64,000 nucleotides of DNA. Source: Stomorhina lunata (taxonomy: Eukaryota > Arthropoda > Insecta > Diptera > Rhiniidae). The number at the start of each line of letters is the position of its first letter. Position 1 is the first letter of the stretch. A program made the position numbers and the translations under genes. The stretch covers positions 128,667,799 through 128,731,798 of the forward strand of contig OW121740.1 of NCBI GenBank assembly GCA_933228675.1, read 5' to 3'. Of the stretch, positions 36,001 to 44,054 are shown piece after piece. The notes beneath the pieces were generated by a model. The model saw only the letters and a list, made by a program, of their open reading frames with translations. It ran no database searches and was not told where the DNA came from.

Positions 36001-39000
36001 AAAGTTATGATGTTTTTTTGCTTATTATATAAAAAATTATTATCCGAGACAAAGATTTTTGAAATGCTATAAGTTAGCTTTCCGACCGTACATCTAGAAC
36101 TCCTCTGTTCTAAATATATGAAACTTCACTTAAGTAACTTTTACCGTCTAAAAGTTACGGGGTTATTTCTGAAATAACTCGTTAAATAACATCTGCATAA
36201 ATTATGTTTCGAAAATAAACTGTTACTATTTTAAAGTATTCTTTGCTGATGGCTTGTTGCCCAATTACAAAATTTGGTTTTTTTGGTTCCCCTGTAAAAA
36301 AAACTGTAAGTGTAGTTACGCCTTTTTGCATTTTAGGTAACGATAAGGAATTTTAAATGAATTTTTGAAAATGGAACATTTTGTGATTTTTCAAAACAAA
36401 AAAATTTATTTCCAAAACGGCTGCTCGGATTAAAAAAAAAATAGTGCTTCGGAAAAATAATTTTGTTGATGAATTTCGATTTTTTGACTTAGTTCAAGAA
36501 AAAAAACAGTTTTCGAGTTACGCGAGTGTTTATCGCGCAGCCTCCTCCATTTTTTAATAACGCTATATCTCGAAAACTACAGCTAAACTAAATAACGGTT
36601 AGCACCATTGAATACAGCGTACTCGAATTATCTTTACCCACTAGGTGTCCCTTTTGTCGGGGTTTTCAACTAGCACAGTGTTATTATTCTCAGTTCCAAA
36701 AACTTAACCCAAACATCCCCAAAAATTAAACACCAATAGATTTCAAAATAAACGTAGTTAAATATGTATTATGTTAAGGGGAGAAGCCTGAATACTGATA
36801 AATATAAAAACCAACATAATTAAACATTATGTTCAGAGGAGGAAAAATCTAACCTATGCAGGGGCCAAATCACCACATTTGATGTCGAGCGATATGTAAG
36901 ATATTTCAGAAACATTTGTGTATCATTGAAACTTATGTGACAACAGTTTCCTGATAGTAAAATAATTGTATTTGCTTAGATATCAAATTTTATTAAACTT
37001 TTTGCAAAATAAATTAGTTTAAAATCCCTAAGATATGTTACAAAATATTTGCTTAAAGTCTGAGTTTTCGATTTGTCCTCAAAAGCTAAAGAAAAAAAGT
37101 GAATTGTGATTAAGACAATTTTGTCAGCCTTTCACATTATGTCCACAAAATTTAGTTTATTTTACTTACTGGGATTCATAGCTTTATCTGCTATACAAAT
37201 TTAGAATTTAGCTAATTTTGAAACTTGTTTTAAAAAATTCTGCTTAAAATTTGAAGACAAAGAAATATATTGATAATTTCAGTAAAATTTTGATTTTGTA
37301 AATTTTTAGTTTTGAACTTGAAAGCAAAAGTTTATCGAAATTTTCTGGGCTTGTCAAATTGTTTTAGAGTTAACTTATTTAGAAAAATGAATTTATTATT
37401 CAGAAGCATAAAATAATGATTTCATTTCGAATTAAATTTGACAGTATCTCTTAAACTTTAATATCGATGGCAAGGTAAAAGTGTTATTTAGAGTTAAGAG
37501 TTAGGAGATATTAAGTAAACAAAGACTAAATTAATTTATTAGAAAATTTCGCGAACGTTGGTATTAAAATTGAACATATGAATATACAATTCTAAAATAG
37601 GTTTTTGAGATATTATGATTTTGATGTTTCTGTGGCTATGCATATTTCTTCCAATATTCAAACAACTCTTAAAAATGTTTAATTTGTTTGTTAGGTATAA
37701 AAAAGGTTTTCTTATTTACAAGGATGCGTCTGAATTTTAAACGAACTTGGTTACTAATATTTTTCAGTTCCTTAATGGATTTCTTAACAATTCTAGTGTC
37801 ACCTGAAATGCAAAAAGGATGTAACTGATAAAATTCAAAACTGACTGGAAATATTAGGAAACCAAAATACGTCTAAGCAAATTATAAAAGTATTTAGCCA
37901 AAACGTATAACATTAAAAATGTTTAATTTTGACCTACCCTAATAACTAAATTTAAGAATATTCTTTAAATTGTTCATTTAAAATCTCACCTGAACACCCC
38001 GTAATTTATCTTCGAGTGCGCTAAATGCCAACTGCAAAGCAGTGTATTCATCCTTTATTGTGGTATTGAGATTTTTCAATTCTTCCAGACTTGATTTAAA
38101 CATTTGAACTTCAGCTTTTAGGGAGTTATTGGCAGTTTGTTGTTCAGCAAGACTATAAAGGGAGTTAAAAATCTAGTTCACACAAAATAAATCAAAATTA
38201 AAAGCATATTAAACCAACCTATGTTCCTTTTCTGCTATTATTTGCTGTTGTTTTTCCATTTTAATATTTAGATCCACAATCAATTGAGAATTTTCACCCT
38301 TACGTTTGTGTAAATCCGTTAGCTCTTCCTGTTGAGCCAAGAGTTTCTTTTCCAAGGCGGCAATAGCTAATTGGGCAGCCGTACTATCTTTACCGCCCAT
38401 ACCGCCACCTGTTGAGATGGCCGTGCGCAGCTGTTCATTTTCCACAGAAAGCTTTAAATTGTCTGATTTCATTTGGGCCACATTGTCCATCAAACGATTG
38501 TCTATAAAACCAACAAAAAAATGTGTAGTTAATAATAGCGACAATAAAAATGGGGAAAGTAATAAAAATTTAAACACAAAAACAAATACTACAACAATGA
38601 GGAAAATGCAAATCATTAAAACTAGTATAAACATTAATAAATCAAGTCGATCAAGTCAATATATATGCTACCCTACACCACTAACATTAAATGTGGAACA
38701 ACTATTAATAAGCTTTTTTAATTTGTGGCAAGCAATTTGATGTTGTATCAAAAGGAGCCAAGTATTTGTGGCATCAGGCACGACAAACAGAAAGAAATTT
38801 ATAAATCGTAGTGCCAATAATAGACTAGACTAATAGACTAAATCTGAGACATCTAAAATAAAATTTTTAAAGAAAACAGAAAAGGTAAAACATGTGCGAA
38901 TTTATATAAAATCTTTGGTAGAAATTACTTCAGAAAAAAGTCCCTAAATTCATTTACCGTCGGCTTAATATGCAAACCTGCTAACTTACTTTCAGCAAAT

Positions 39001-42000
39001 TTTACAGTAGACCCAAAATACTTGTCGTTTTCAAATTGATCGATTTCTGATATATTTTTGAGATAATTTTTGGTTATTTCCCCTACAAAAATTTGGGATT
39101 TAATACTTTTGGCTGATATCTTATCTTTCATTTGGCTTAAATTTGTTGTGAAAATGGGAAAAATTATCTAAAAATTTATCTGAAATCGATCGATTTAAAA
39201 GCGATTAATATCCATCACATACCGGTATATTTCAAAATTATATTTTACATTTTCCATATTTCAAAAACAAACATTTAGTACGTTGTACTGGATTTAGAAA
39301 TTTTTAATACAAACATTGCTTATTAGTGGATTTAGCAGTTTTTCTTATTGAACCTTTTCGCAGACTTTAAGACTCAAATTAAAGATGGTCGACGGGGCGT
39401 GTCTTTCTCTACCATATGGCTTCAAAATCTCAAATTAAGCTGACGATATACTGAATTATATCTCGTCATTGTGTTTGATAAATTTGTACAATATTTCAAT
39501 ACATTTTCGTACTGTTTAAGTTTTTAAATTTTTCGATTGAAAAAATTTTGTATAGAAAATTTTTCTTAATAAACAAGTAAGAAAATGCTATAGTCGGACA
39601 AGTCCGACCATACAATACCCTTCACCACTGAGGTCAAAGGTGTTCTTATTCCTGTATTAAGACAAATATTTCCTTAATTTTGTCATCATACCAATATTTT
39701 CTCAAAACTTATATATTTAAGTGTTTCCGTCATTTGGACTTATATGAGAGCTAGGGTCAAATGTGGACCGATTGTCTCGAAATTTGGCAAATTGATTACA
39801 GTTTTTACAAAAATTATGTATGCAGAAAATAAACTGAAAATTCTCATTATCTCAGATTTACGAGCGATTTAGTGATATTTGTCGCATTTAGTTATTTTTT
39901 TTTTTTATAGAAGAGTTTGTATGGGAGCTATGGTCAAATGTGGACCGATTTCAACGAAATTTGGTAAAGTGATTTTGGTTTATATAAGCAGTATTTTTTT
40001 TATATTTCATGAAAAAATGTTGATATTTGTGACCAATATATCGATTCCGAGACTTATGGGAGGTACCACAAATAATGAATCCACTGTCAAAAAAGTGATC
40101 GGTGCCAAATTTAATCAAATTATCTTTAGAACTGCGACCTGTACCAGCCGTCTTGCCAGACGGACGGACTGACTGACATCGCTAAATCAACTCAGAAAGT
40201 TATTCTAAGTCTATTGGTATACTAAAACGTAGGTTTAAGACAATGTATATGGGCATGTCACAGATCTAAATTCCGTTCGGAAGTCAATTGATTTACGAAA
40301 AAGATTTCAAAATGAGTCAACTATTTTTAATAGAAAAAAGGTGGGTAATGGAAAATTTTGTGTAAATGTATATTTTATTAATGAAATATGAAAATAATTT
40401 AGTTTTTTTTTTTTCGAAATATTTCCCATTAGGGTTTTTATAGTGTTTTTAGTGGCCTTCTTGCTGCTCATGGACCACTTCATTCTAAAATTTGAAATGT
40501 CTTTGGCGAGTCCATTTGTGTTCTTTATTATTCTTTTTGGTATGAGTTATGGACAGTTTGGCGGATTTGCTTCGACATTATCGTATTAATACTCCTCTAT
40601 GTCCGATTTACTATAATGACAGGAAGCAAGATCGGGCCAGAAGAAAGTATGTTGAGGTGTATACTGGTATTTATATAAATTTTATTTGTGCAAAATTTAG
40701 TGGCCATAGCTGTCACAGTTTATAATTTAATAGCTTTTATTTGGCGTTTGTGGCATTTTAGTAGTTTCCGGGAGCGGTTTCTATATGAATGCTATGGTCA
40801 AATATGGACCGATTCCTATACAATTTGACATACTGACCAATAATTGCATAAAACTTCTTTGTTCTAGATTTAGTTGCCATAGGTATTACAATTGTATTCA
40901 ATTTATCAGCATAAATGCGATTCCCGGAGCAGGGTTATTTGGAAGATGTAACTAAATGTGAACCGATTTCGCCTATTTTCAATACACAATTTCTATAACA
41001 TATCGAAAATAGTCTTGTAAAATTTCTCTAGCTCTTTTCGTTAAGGAGCTAACGGGCTTTTATGTGACGGACAGACGGACATAAACCCCCTTTTCTTTTT
41101 GTATTTTTGTGTTTCCGTAAATTTTTTATATGGGAGCTATGGTTAAATGGTGATCGATTGTGACAAAATTTTGCACACTGGCACTGTGCTATCCTTGTGC
41201 TAAATTTAGTGGCCGAAGCTATTACAGTTTTTTATTTATTGACATTTAAGTGTATTTTAGGTGAAATTTAGGCTGTTTCCGTAAGTTTTTTGTATGGGAG
41301 CTATAATCAAATGTAAACCGATTTCGATGAAATTTTATATGATGCCTAGTACTTACGTACAACTTCTATATATCAAATTTTATTTGTCATTTATTACCAA
41401 ATAAGCGATAAGCCTAGACGAGGTTATACGGAAGCTATGGTTAAATATGAACCGATTTTGTCCGATTTCAATACCAAAATTTTTCAAGAAATGAAGAATA
41501 TTTATGCCAAATTTCAGTGACCTATATCCTTTCGTTAAGGTTTTATCGTGCCGACAATAGACATAAGGACATGCAGACGGACATCGCCCAAAGGTTTAGT
41601 CTTAGAATTTTATAAGGATTCAAAATATACCTCAATTTTGAGGTTTTGAGCCAATATTAAGGAAATTACAAACGGAATGACAATCTCAAAATTCCCCACA
41701 TTCTCTTTGATGGTGGATATAAAAACTATAGTCTGTCGAGCCCGACTATATGATACCCTTCACTACTAAGGTCAAAAATGGAACAAACATTTTGTCAAGT
41801 TTTCCTTAAGTTTTGCGTTTTTTTTTTTTTTTTTAAAGGTACCTACTTTTTGCATTTTTCAGAAATTAGTTTTTTATTATTTTTGGATTATTTAGGCTGA
41901 ATTTCATTGAAAACAAATCATGTCAGCTTTTTTTATTTTTTGTTCTAAGAGAAAATGACTATAAAAAATTTGAATTTTAAAATTAAACTTTTAAAAATAT

Positions 42001-42825
42001 ATTTTTTCAATCATAGTACAATGCCATGTTTTCAATAACACTATGCTAGTTGAAAAACCCGACAAAAGAGAGTCGATAAATATAATTCGAGTCTGAATTT
42101 ATTGGTGCTAAACGTTTTTTTAGGCTAGCTCAAGTTTTCAAGATATAGTGTTACGGACATCTGAGCCGTTTGGTATACCAAAAGGTGGTTTTCAGAGTAA
42201 TATTTATATGCGTTACAAATATCGGCAGAAACCCAATATGCCCTTTCCACAAATGGTGGTGAAGGGTATAAAAATAGCTTGACTCCGGCAGGCATGAAAC
42301 CGTATATTCTTATCAGGAAGTAATTTGCGTTGAGCCTTTGTCAGATATCAATATTTCTTATAGGTAGTTACATTCCTCGACACAAACTCATAACACCCTT
42401 CCCATCTACATATTGTGAGTGTAGGGTAAACAGACATCAAATTCAAATAAACAAACGACCTTGACCCCCACTCCTCACACACTTTTGTCTACTAACAAGA
42501 ACTCAGATTTCTTTTTTAATGTTTCTCTATGAATTGTGGTATATATTTTTAGTTTTATTGTTGTCAAACTGCTCCATCATCAAAACGACGAATAGCATAA
42601 ATTAAATATCTACTGATAGATGCCAAGAATCTCACAACAACAAAAATAAAACCAACATCAAAAAGCTAAATATAAAAAACCAATGAACATTATCAAGTCT
42701 AGAGGGAAGGGAGACGACGACTTACTCTGTTGAATGATTTCCTTGAAGGGAACCACATCCCTTCGGTTACGCTCTCGCAGACGTTGCAGCAAAGCATTAC
42801 GCCATTCCTGATCTTCATTGGTCAT
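15186..42825 (-). CDS. Atg16: Atg16, autophagy protein (six 5' coding exons, C terminus missing)
   Basis: Atg16 binds the Atg12-Atg5 conjugate and directs Atg8 lipidation to the growing phagophore. Six exons join in phase: 42825-42726, 38501-38219, 38152-37990, 22456-22368, 15785-15394 and 15328-15186, ~390 codons. The N terminus (EWRNALLQRLRERNRRDVVP) is the Atg5-binding helix, followed by a coiled coil (exons 2-4), an acidic/His/Ser linker, and the first WD40 blades (KFEAHETESHAVRWSP, GGADRKVKLWDV, GSSAGINSVDFDSTGSYI, RIWTTGDNRLR). All are typical of animal ATG16L1. The last ~210 residues (five blades) were not found. Introns 2 and 5 are 66 and 65 bp; introns 1, 3 and 4 are 4.2, 15.5 and 6.6 kb and full of transposons. 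Confidence 0.93.
15394..15785 (-). CDS. Atg16: Atg16 exon 5 (linker and WD40 blade 1)
   Basis: 392 bases, phase 2 in and 1 out, donor GTAAGT. It starts KRSDKLKRDLEDAVREP, the end of the coiled coil, followed by a variable linker with HHHR, GGGDLYDDDDRDN and Ser/Gly runs, then MKFEAHETESHAVRWSP and ATGGADRKVKLWDVGK. A second acceptor 24 bases upstream (CTAG ending at 15810) is also in phase and would add eight residues. Confidence 0.92.
15786..16880. other. Part of Atg16 intron 4, no feature seen
   Basis: A/T-rich with poly-T and poly-A tracts; no repeat family or ORF of substance recognised here. Confidence 0.5.
16880..17930 (+). repeat. Dispersed repeat family B, copy 1
   Basis: Related in style to family A: repeated CACATTTAACCATAGCTCCC and GGAAACAGCTTAA blocks, with a central GGGGGTTTATGTCCGTCTGT. 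The whole block matches 40770-41760 in reverse orientation. It lies in Atg16 intron 4. No protein-coding pattern beyond shared DNA similarity. Confidence 0.75.
17973..18010. repeat. (TA)n microsatellite
   Basis: About 19 TA units that form the 3' tail of SINE copy B and merge with its target duplication. Confidence 0.95.
17976..18310 (-). mobile_element. tRNA-derived SINE, copy B (full length)
   Basis: Best copy. On the minus strand it starts GTGAACCGCCGTGGTATAGC, with an A-box-like TGGTATAGCAGG and a B-box-like AAGTTCGATCC about 50 bases apart. An inverted repeat GCGGCGGTTCAC follows the head, then a ~190-bp body ending TTCCAATTGGAA / GTTGTCGGGG and a (TA)n tail (to 17976). The 11-bp duplication AACATATTTAT flanks it exactly (17965-17975 and 18311-18321). 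All four SINE hallmarks are present. Confidence 0.9.
18322..19228. other. Mixed repeat debris in Atg16 intron 4
   Basis: A unique-looking segment ends at 18641-18655 with three CCTAA units (CCTAACCTAACCTAACTTAA). A family A/B-like end lies at ~18845-18895 (GGTGGGTATTTAAGATTCGG, then CACAGCCGAATATAATACTC). No gene. Confidence 0.5.
19229..19508. mobile_element. MITE with CCCAGTAAGAA ends and AAACGTTT motifs
   Basis: CCCAGTAAGAA opens the element and TTCTTACTGGG closes it. About 280 bp inside hold at least four AAACGTTT(G) palindromes and repeated TTTGAGAATAA blocks. No clear target duplication could be fixed (flanks CATGATAA and AAGCCCTT). Confidence 0.7.
19925..20217 (+). repeat. Fold-back family D fragment
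   Basis: Shares GAGGTTATAACTTTTAGC / TTTTGCGAATATCAAATTCTT and TTGGTGCCGAAACTTTTTTGG and ACTATCAGTACTAAATG with the fold-back element at 23475-24035. Partial copy abutting a LINE fragment. Confidence 0.65.
20218..20448 (-). pseudogene. LINE C-terminal RT fragment
   Basis: Minus-strand reading gives FKCFGFPKRSKTYFTPTDLL and IQLKIQYNSHVWAGFSK, the conserved region after RT (LKR...YFTP.DL..IY..YIRP..EYNSHIWAGAS) of Jockey-like LINEs. Related fragments lie at 34056-34310 and 46703-47014. Broken; SINE copy C is inserted just beside it. Confidence 0.75.
20458..20772 (-). mobile_element. tRNA-derived SINE, copy C (full length)
   Basis: Same family as copy B, ~85% identical by eye, flanked by a perfect 9-bp duplication TAGGTCTTA (20449-20457 and 20773-20781). 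The A box (TGGTATATCAGG) and B box (AAGTTCAATCC) both carry substitutions. Conserved 3' end; short AT-rich tail instead of (TA)n. Confidence 0.9.
20895..21860 (+). pseudogene. Tc1/mariner-superfamily transposase relic
   Basis: Broken plus-strand frames give an N-terminal helix-turn-helix (IDKIVKKFEETGAVTN), EDPNVSIPRCSQELRLSYAT, then the catalytic core in other frames: GVIGPYLFENDDGTTVTVN, WFQQDSATCHT (second catalytic Asp), FSGRVISRRGDINWPPRS and NLKPLDFF (Asp to Asn at the DLTPLDFF position). This is a common insect family. Multiple stops and frameshifts show it is dead. A deleted copy lies at 13745-14012. Confidence 0.85.
21861..22367. other. Atg16 intron 4, AT-rich
   Basis: Long A-rich tract (22140-22300) with no coding or repeat signal that I recognise. 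Confidence 0.5.
22368..22456 (-). CDS. Atg16: Atg16 exon 4 (coiled coil)
   Basis: 89 bases, phase 0 in and 2 out, acceptor CATCAACAG, donor GTAAGT. It encodes GENTVLLERLMRYKSKDADK and LNEENESFLK. ERLMRYKxKDADxLNEENE is a strongly conserved Atg16 signature at the end of the coiled coil. It is isolated between a 15.5-kb and a 6.6-kb intron. Confidence 0.93.
22457..23305. other. Left part of Atg16 intron 3
   Basis: AT-rich sequence, nothing recognised. Confidence 0.5.
23311..23476. repeat. Hairpin (fold-back) element, family C
   Basis: Two ~75-bp arms: CAGGTATGTGAT...GATCGTTTTCAAATCG... and its complement ending ATCACATACCTG, with a short A-rich loop. TTCAAATCGTTCGATTTCAG is identical in both arms. 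A diverged relative lies at 39000-39230. Confidence 0.85.
23475..23889. mobile_element. Fold-back element, family D
   Basis: Arms of about 120 bp, 23475-23594 and 23768-23889: GTACGAAGAAGGGCCG at the left end is the complement of CGGCCCTTCTTCGTAC at the right end, and TTGGTGCGGAAACTTTTTTGG pairs with its complement. A second perfect hairpin built on AAAAGTATCG/CGATACTTTT lies inside (23597-23651). Confidence 0.88.
24862..25654 (-). mobile_element. Decayed, deleted mariner (second family)
   Basis: Imperfect ~28-bp ends (right end on minus strand CGAGGTCTGTTTAAAAAATA; left GGGGTGTTTAAAAAAAAGG) with TA at 24860-24861 and 25655-25656. Minus-strand reading near 25060-25210 gives HDNAPAHSSLLVRSFF and, after stops, SPIWPPATF where family members have SPDLAPCDFF. 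793 bp, so about 500 bp is missing compared with a full mariner. Confidence 0.75.
25657..26300. other. Atg16 intron 3, family C-like debris
   Basis: GCCGGCTTAATATGAAAACC at ~25800 and AGGTTTACATATTAAGTCGA at ~26170 recall the family C region at 38950-38980. No gene. Confidence 0.4.
26303..27982. mobile_element. Large TIR element (GTGCGATTCACTA ends)
   Basis: Starts near TAGTGCGATTCACTA and ends with its complement TAGTGAATCGCACTA, imperfect inverted similarity extending outward (GACCTG/GACCAG). Inner copies of ATTCACTAAC/GTTAGTGAAT occur near both ends, like transposase-binding sites. It carries a possible spliced coding remnant at 27193-27430. Superfamily not recognised. Confidence 0.65.
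27193..27430 (-). pseudogene. Possible two-exon coding remnant in the TIR element
   Basis: On the minus strand an AG near 27430 opens a frame ENILLSPQYDQTSQLSVVQR then LKQLFRNR, ending at a GTAAAG donor. After a ~65-base intron with a TTTTCCAG acceptor it continues, in phase, RLYVNQLLVTCTQFKQPF, SDENAGRKVADLIF and stop (TAA near 27193). Codon usage and splice phase look real, but there is no start or upstream exon I can support. I do not recognise the protein; it could be the C terminus of a transposon-encoded accessory protein or a captured host gene. Confidence 0.4.
27990..30714. other. Atg16 intron 3, no gene
   Basis: Mostly unique AT-rich DNA. It contains a SINE 5' fragment at 29189-29225 followed by GC-richer AACGCGGGCAACGCCAGG (29240-29257), probably another repeat's end. 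Nothing coding recognised. Confidence 0.5.
29189..29225 (-). mobile_element. SINE 5' head fragment, copy E
   Basis: On the minus strand reads GTGAACCGCCGTGGTATAGC then AGGTTAGTCATC, identical to the first ~33 bases of copy B. Only the A-box end survives. Confidence 0.8.
30715..32011 (-). mobile_element. Tc1/mariner element of DD37E type
   Basis: 1,297-bp element, ends AAGAGTGCTCTAAATAAAAT and (complement) AAGAGTGTTCTAAAAAAAAT, two mismatches in 20. TA duplications lie at 30713-30714 and 32012-32013. It abuts the satellite array that starts at 32027. Confidence 0.9.
30846..31856 (-). pseudogene. DD37E transposase with one internal stop
   Basis: 337 codons in one frame from ATG 31856 to TAG, interrupted only by TAA at 31194-31196. 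N-terminal paired helix-turn-helix (SWTFKKIAKNLKVDPRTVSN; later RKAARTVKCSTNFAHRV). Catalytic region: CVMDVETYVLADF, FFWPDLASCHY and CPELRPVERYWALVKKEL. Between the Asp of WPDLA and the Glu of RPVERYW there are 37 residues, so DD37E. The first acidic residue appears changed (MDVETY where relatives have MDDETY). No frameshifts, so the copy is fairly young but inactive. Confidence 0.9.
32027..32770. repeat. 31-bp tandem array 2, with polarity switch
   Basis: About 24 copies of a unit with AACGAAAATTTTTCTATAAG and AAAAATTTTTT. Around 32535-32560 the orientation flips: units to the right read as the complement (CTTATAGAAAAATTTTCGTT). Same subfamily as array 7 at 62990. Confidence 0.95.
32771..33615. 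other. Atg16 intron 3, AT-rich
   Basis: No repeat family or ORF recognised. Confidence 0.5.
33622..33799. mobile_element. ~180-bp MITE with ~50-bp TIRs
   Basis: GGTATGTTCAGCAAATCACT at the left pairs with AGTTATTTGCAGAACATACC at the right; similarity runs about 50 bp into each side (shared TGATTTTGAAA). No coding capacity. Confidence 0.8.
34040..34580 (+). pseudogene. LINE C-terminal RT fragment with 3' end
   Basis: MEYNSHVWAGASKSILELLG, VQEMAKVLIGD and SLQHRRNVVCVSLFYCYYFG are the post-RT region of Jockey-type LINEs (see 20218-20448). Frame breaks near 34310; later pieces AVQFLCRI follow. It ends in a poly-A run at ~34570, consistent with the 3' end of a LINE. Confidence 0.75.
34581..35415. 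other. Atg16 intron 3, no feature
   Basis: Nothing recognised. Confidence 0.5.
35420..35545 (+). mobile_element. Pogo/Tigger-like end fragment
   Basis: CAGTACTATCCCGATAATCC opens it, typical of pogo-superfamily termini, followed by repeats of AAACCGGA(T/C)AGCATCACTTTT. The matching opposite end was not found. Confidence 0.55.
35662..36352 (+). mobile_element. Dispersed repeat family E, copy 2 (TIR element)
   Basis: GCTGAAATGCAAAAGGGCGT (near 35671) and GTAGTTACGCCTTTTTGCAT (near 36310) form inverted ends around ~690 bp; the interior matches 14115-14640 in opposite orientation. No protein coding signal. Confidence 0.75.
36550..36695 (+). repeat. Dispersed repeat family F, copy 1
   Basis: Shares CGACAAAAG(G/A)GA, TCGAATTAT and TAGTTGAAAA(A/C)CCCGAC blocks with 42005-42160 in opposite orientation. 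Short, non-coding. Confidence 0.7.
36696..37989. other. Right end of Atg16 intron 3
   Basis: AT-rich; a short family E end (CACCTGAAATGCAAAAAGG) at ~37799. Nothing else. Confidence 0.5.
37990..38152 (-). CDS. Atg16: Atg16 exon 3 (coiled coil)
   Basis: 163 bases, phase 2 in and 0 out, acceptor CCCTTTATAG, donor GTGAGA. It encodes SLAEQQTANNSLKAEVQ, SSLEELKNLNTTIKDEY and TALQLAFSALEDKLRGVQ, heptad-patterned; DEYTALQLAF is a characteristic Atg16 stretch. Confidence 0.93.
38219..38501 (-). CDS. Atg16: Atg16 exon 2 (coiled coil)
   Basis: 283 bases, phase 1 in and 2 out, acceptor TTTTATAG, donor GTTGGT (weak). It encodes NRLMDNVAQMKSDNLKLSVE, NEQLRTAIS, a Gly-rich GGGMGG insert and a Lys/Glu/Gln-rich coiled coil (IAALEKKLLAQQEELTDLHK through EKQQQIIAEKEH). 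Confidence 0.92.
39000..39230. repeat. Hairpin family C, diverged copy
   Basis: TTCAAATTGATCGATTTCTG at the left pairs imperfectly with TGAAATCGATCGATTTAAAA at the right, closing with ATCACATACCGGTA. Same layout as 23311-23476, with a longer loop. Confidence 0.7.
39570..40245 (+). repeat. Dispersed repeat family A, copy 3
   Basis: Starts AACAAGTAAGAAAATGCTAT, followed by the hairpin AGTCGGACAAGTCCGACCAT; same sub-blocks as 11330-12000 and the complement of 3765-4565. In Atg16 intron 1. Confidence 0.8.
40400..40690 (-). pseudogene. Diverged DD37E transposase fragment
   Basis: The stretch around 40550-40630 (GGACAGTTTGGCGGATTTGC, and AAGCAAGATCGGGCCAGAAG) parallels the DD37E gene at 31020-31150 (GGACAGTTAGGTGGATTTGC; CCAAATCGGGCCAAAAAAAT). 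Only the D-to-E part of the catalytic core survives. Confidence 0.65.
40770..41760 (-). repeat. Dispersed repeat family B, copy 2
   Basis: Inverse copy of 16880-17930: matching ACGGACATAAACCCCCTTTT, GAAACAGCC and AAGCTATGGTTAAAT blocks in reverse order. It ends in CTATAGTCTGTCGAGCCCGAC and GATACCCTTCACTACTAAGG, the same terminal motif as family A. Confidence 0.75.
42005..42160 (-). repeat. Dispersed repeat family F, copy 2
   Basis: Inverse copy of 36550-36695. Confidence 0.7.
42726..42825 (-). CDS. Atg16: Atg16 exon 1 (Atg5-binding N terminus)
   Basis: Starts at ATG 42825-42823 (context GCCAAAATG), preferred over an upstream TTG in the same frame. 100 bases encode MTNEDQEWRNALLQRLRERN and RRDVVPFKEIIQQ, leaving one base before the GTAAGT donor at 42725. 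The WRN...LRERN helix is the conserved Atg5-binding element. Confidence 0.93.
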
Positions 42826-43824
42826 TTTGGCTGCACTCAAAGGGCCTTGACTTTCTTAACTTAAGCACAAACCAAAAGCTTCAGAGGAAGCGTCAAATTG
42901 ACCAAAACTTTTTACTTATTCCCACACTTTTTAACTCGACCGCCACTTGTTTTCCTAGCAGCCAGCTTTTCATTTATATCTAATGTTTAGAGTTAAACAA
43001 AAAAGTTGCCCGTTTCCTTGGACGTTTTAAATTAATTCCGCGTTTTTATTGTCACCGATTCCCCGTCTGAATTCACTCGGAAGCAACTTCTTATTTCACT
43101 TTCTTTTGCTTTTTTCACTTTACAATACTTCTCCTTCTTTGTGCTTTGTTTTCTTTTTTATATTAATAGAAATAATTATAAAATTTTTATGCTGTTCTTT
43201 TGTCTTCTTGGGCAAAATATGATACGAATTTTTTTGTTAAACAGCAGGTTTCATTATTTTATTATTTTTATTTTGATTATTTTTTGACATTTCATCATTG
43301 ACTGAATGAGAGTGTGTGTTGATGTTGTTTTTGTTGTTATTGTTTTCGTTTTGATTGTCACATAATTTCTTATCAGAATTATCCAAACACTTCCAATTGC
43401 CGGGGCGACATCTGCAGGTAATTATTGTAGGTAAAAGTAATGCCAATTGGATGTTGCCATTATGAGTAAATCGTTAACTTACAGCAGAGACACGAACTAT
43501 AATGTTGCCAACTATGAAATGCTTTGTATTATTTAACCCTTGACTCTAACAGGAAAAAATGTTATTTATATTTACAACCTAGTTTTAGATGCCGTAATCG
43601 ACTCTTGTGGAATTCTAGGTCAGGGCTAATATGAAAGGGAATTATCTAAAAGCCATTCCAATGAATTTGGTATAAGAGTCTAATATAATTGCACTTGGAA
43701 AAGTACGAAAATGCAGCGTCTGTTTAACATATTAGTTGAGGCTGAAAAAGGGGCGTCCGTCTCGTCTCGTTGCTCATGTCTTTGGACTCATCACCCATCG
43801 ACTTAGCACTTGCAATGTTTTAAT
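42826..43824. other. Atg16 5' flank
   Basis: Contains the Atg16 5' UTR and promoter, which I cannot pin down (no TATA, no clear Inr). A 69-codon minus-strand frame at 43237-43446 and a possible mini-exon on plus (~43370-43415, followed by GTAATT) are too weak to call. Confidence 0.4.
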
Positions 43825-44049
43825 CGTCAGTCTAACATACCAGAGGTCCCAAGTTCGATCCTCAGCCATACCCACTAGAGAAAAATAAATTTAAGAAAAA
43901 AAAAACGGCGGTTCACCTTATAATCCAGCTAGCCACTGGTTTTTGAGTATTAGGCTATGTAAAACTACTCTAACTAATGCATTTGGCATTCGGTGCAGGT
44001 GTTAAAACGTAGGTCCCTTTTAATGAGTCTAAAAAAAATAATATCGGAT
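43825..44049 (+). mobile_element. tRNA-derived SINE, copy D (truncated both ends)
   Basis: Begins within the head (GTCAGTCTAACATACCAGAGG), keeps the B box AAGTTCGATCC, CGGCGGTTCAC and most of the body, and stops at AATATCGGAT before the conserved 3' palindrome, where LINE sequence begins. Confidence 0.8.
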
Positions 44050-44054
44050 CTCCC

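Noticed and set aside
43237..43446. 69-codon minus-strand frame with CRCRPGNWKC and an Asn-rich tail just upstream of Atg16
   Set aside because: The tail is low complexity (Asn/Lys from A-rich DNA), no start context or promoter is convincing, and the Cys spacing fits no zinc finger I know.
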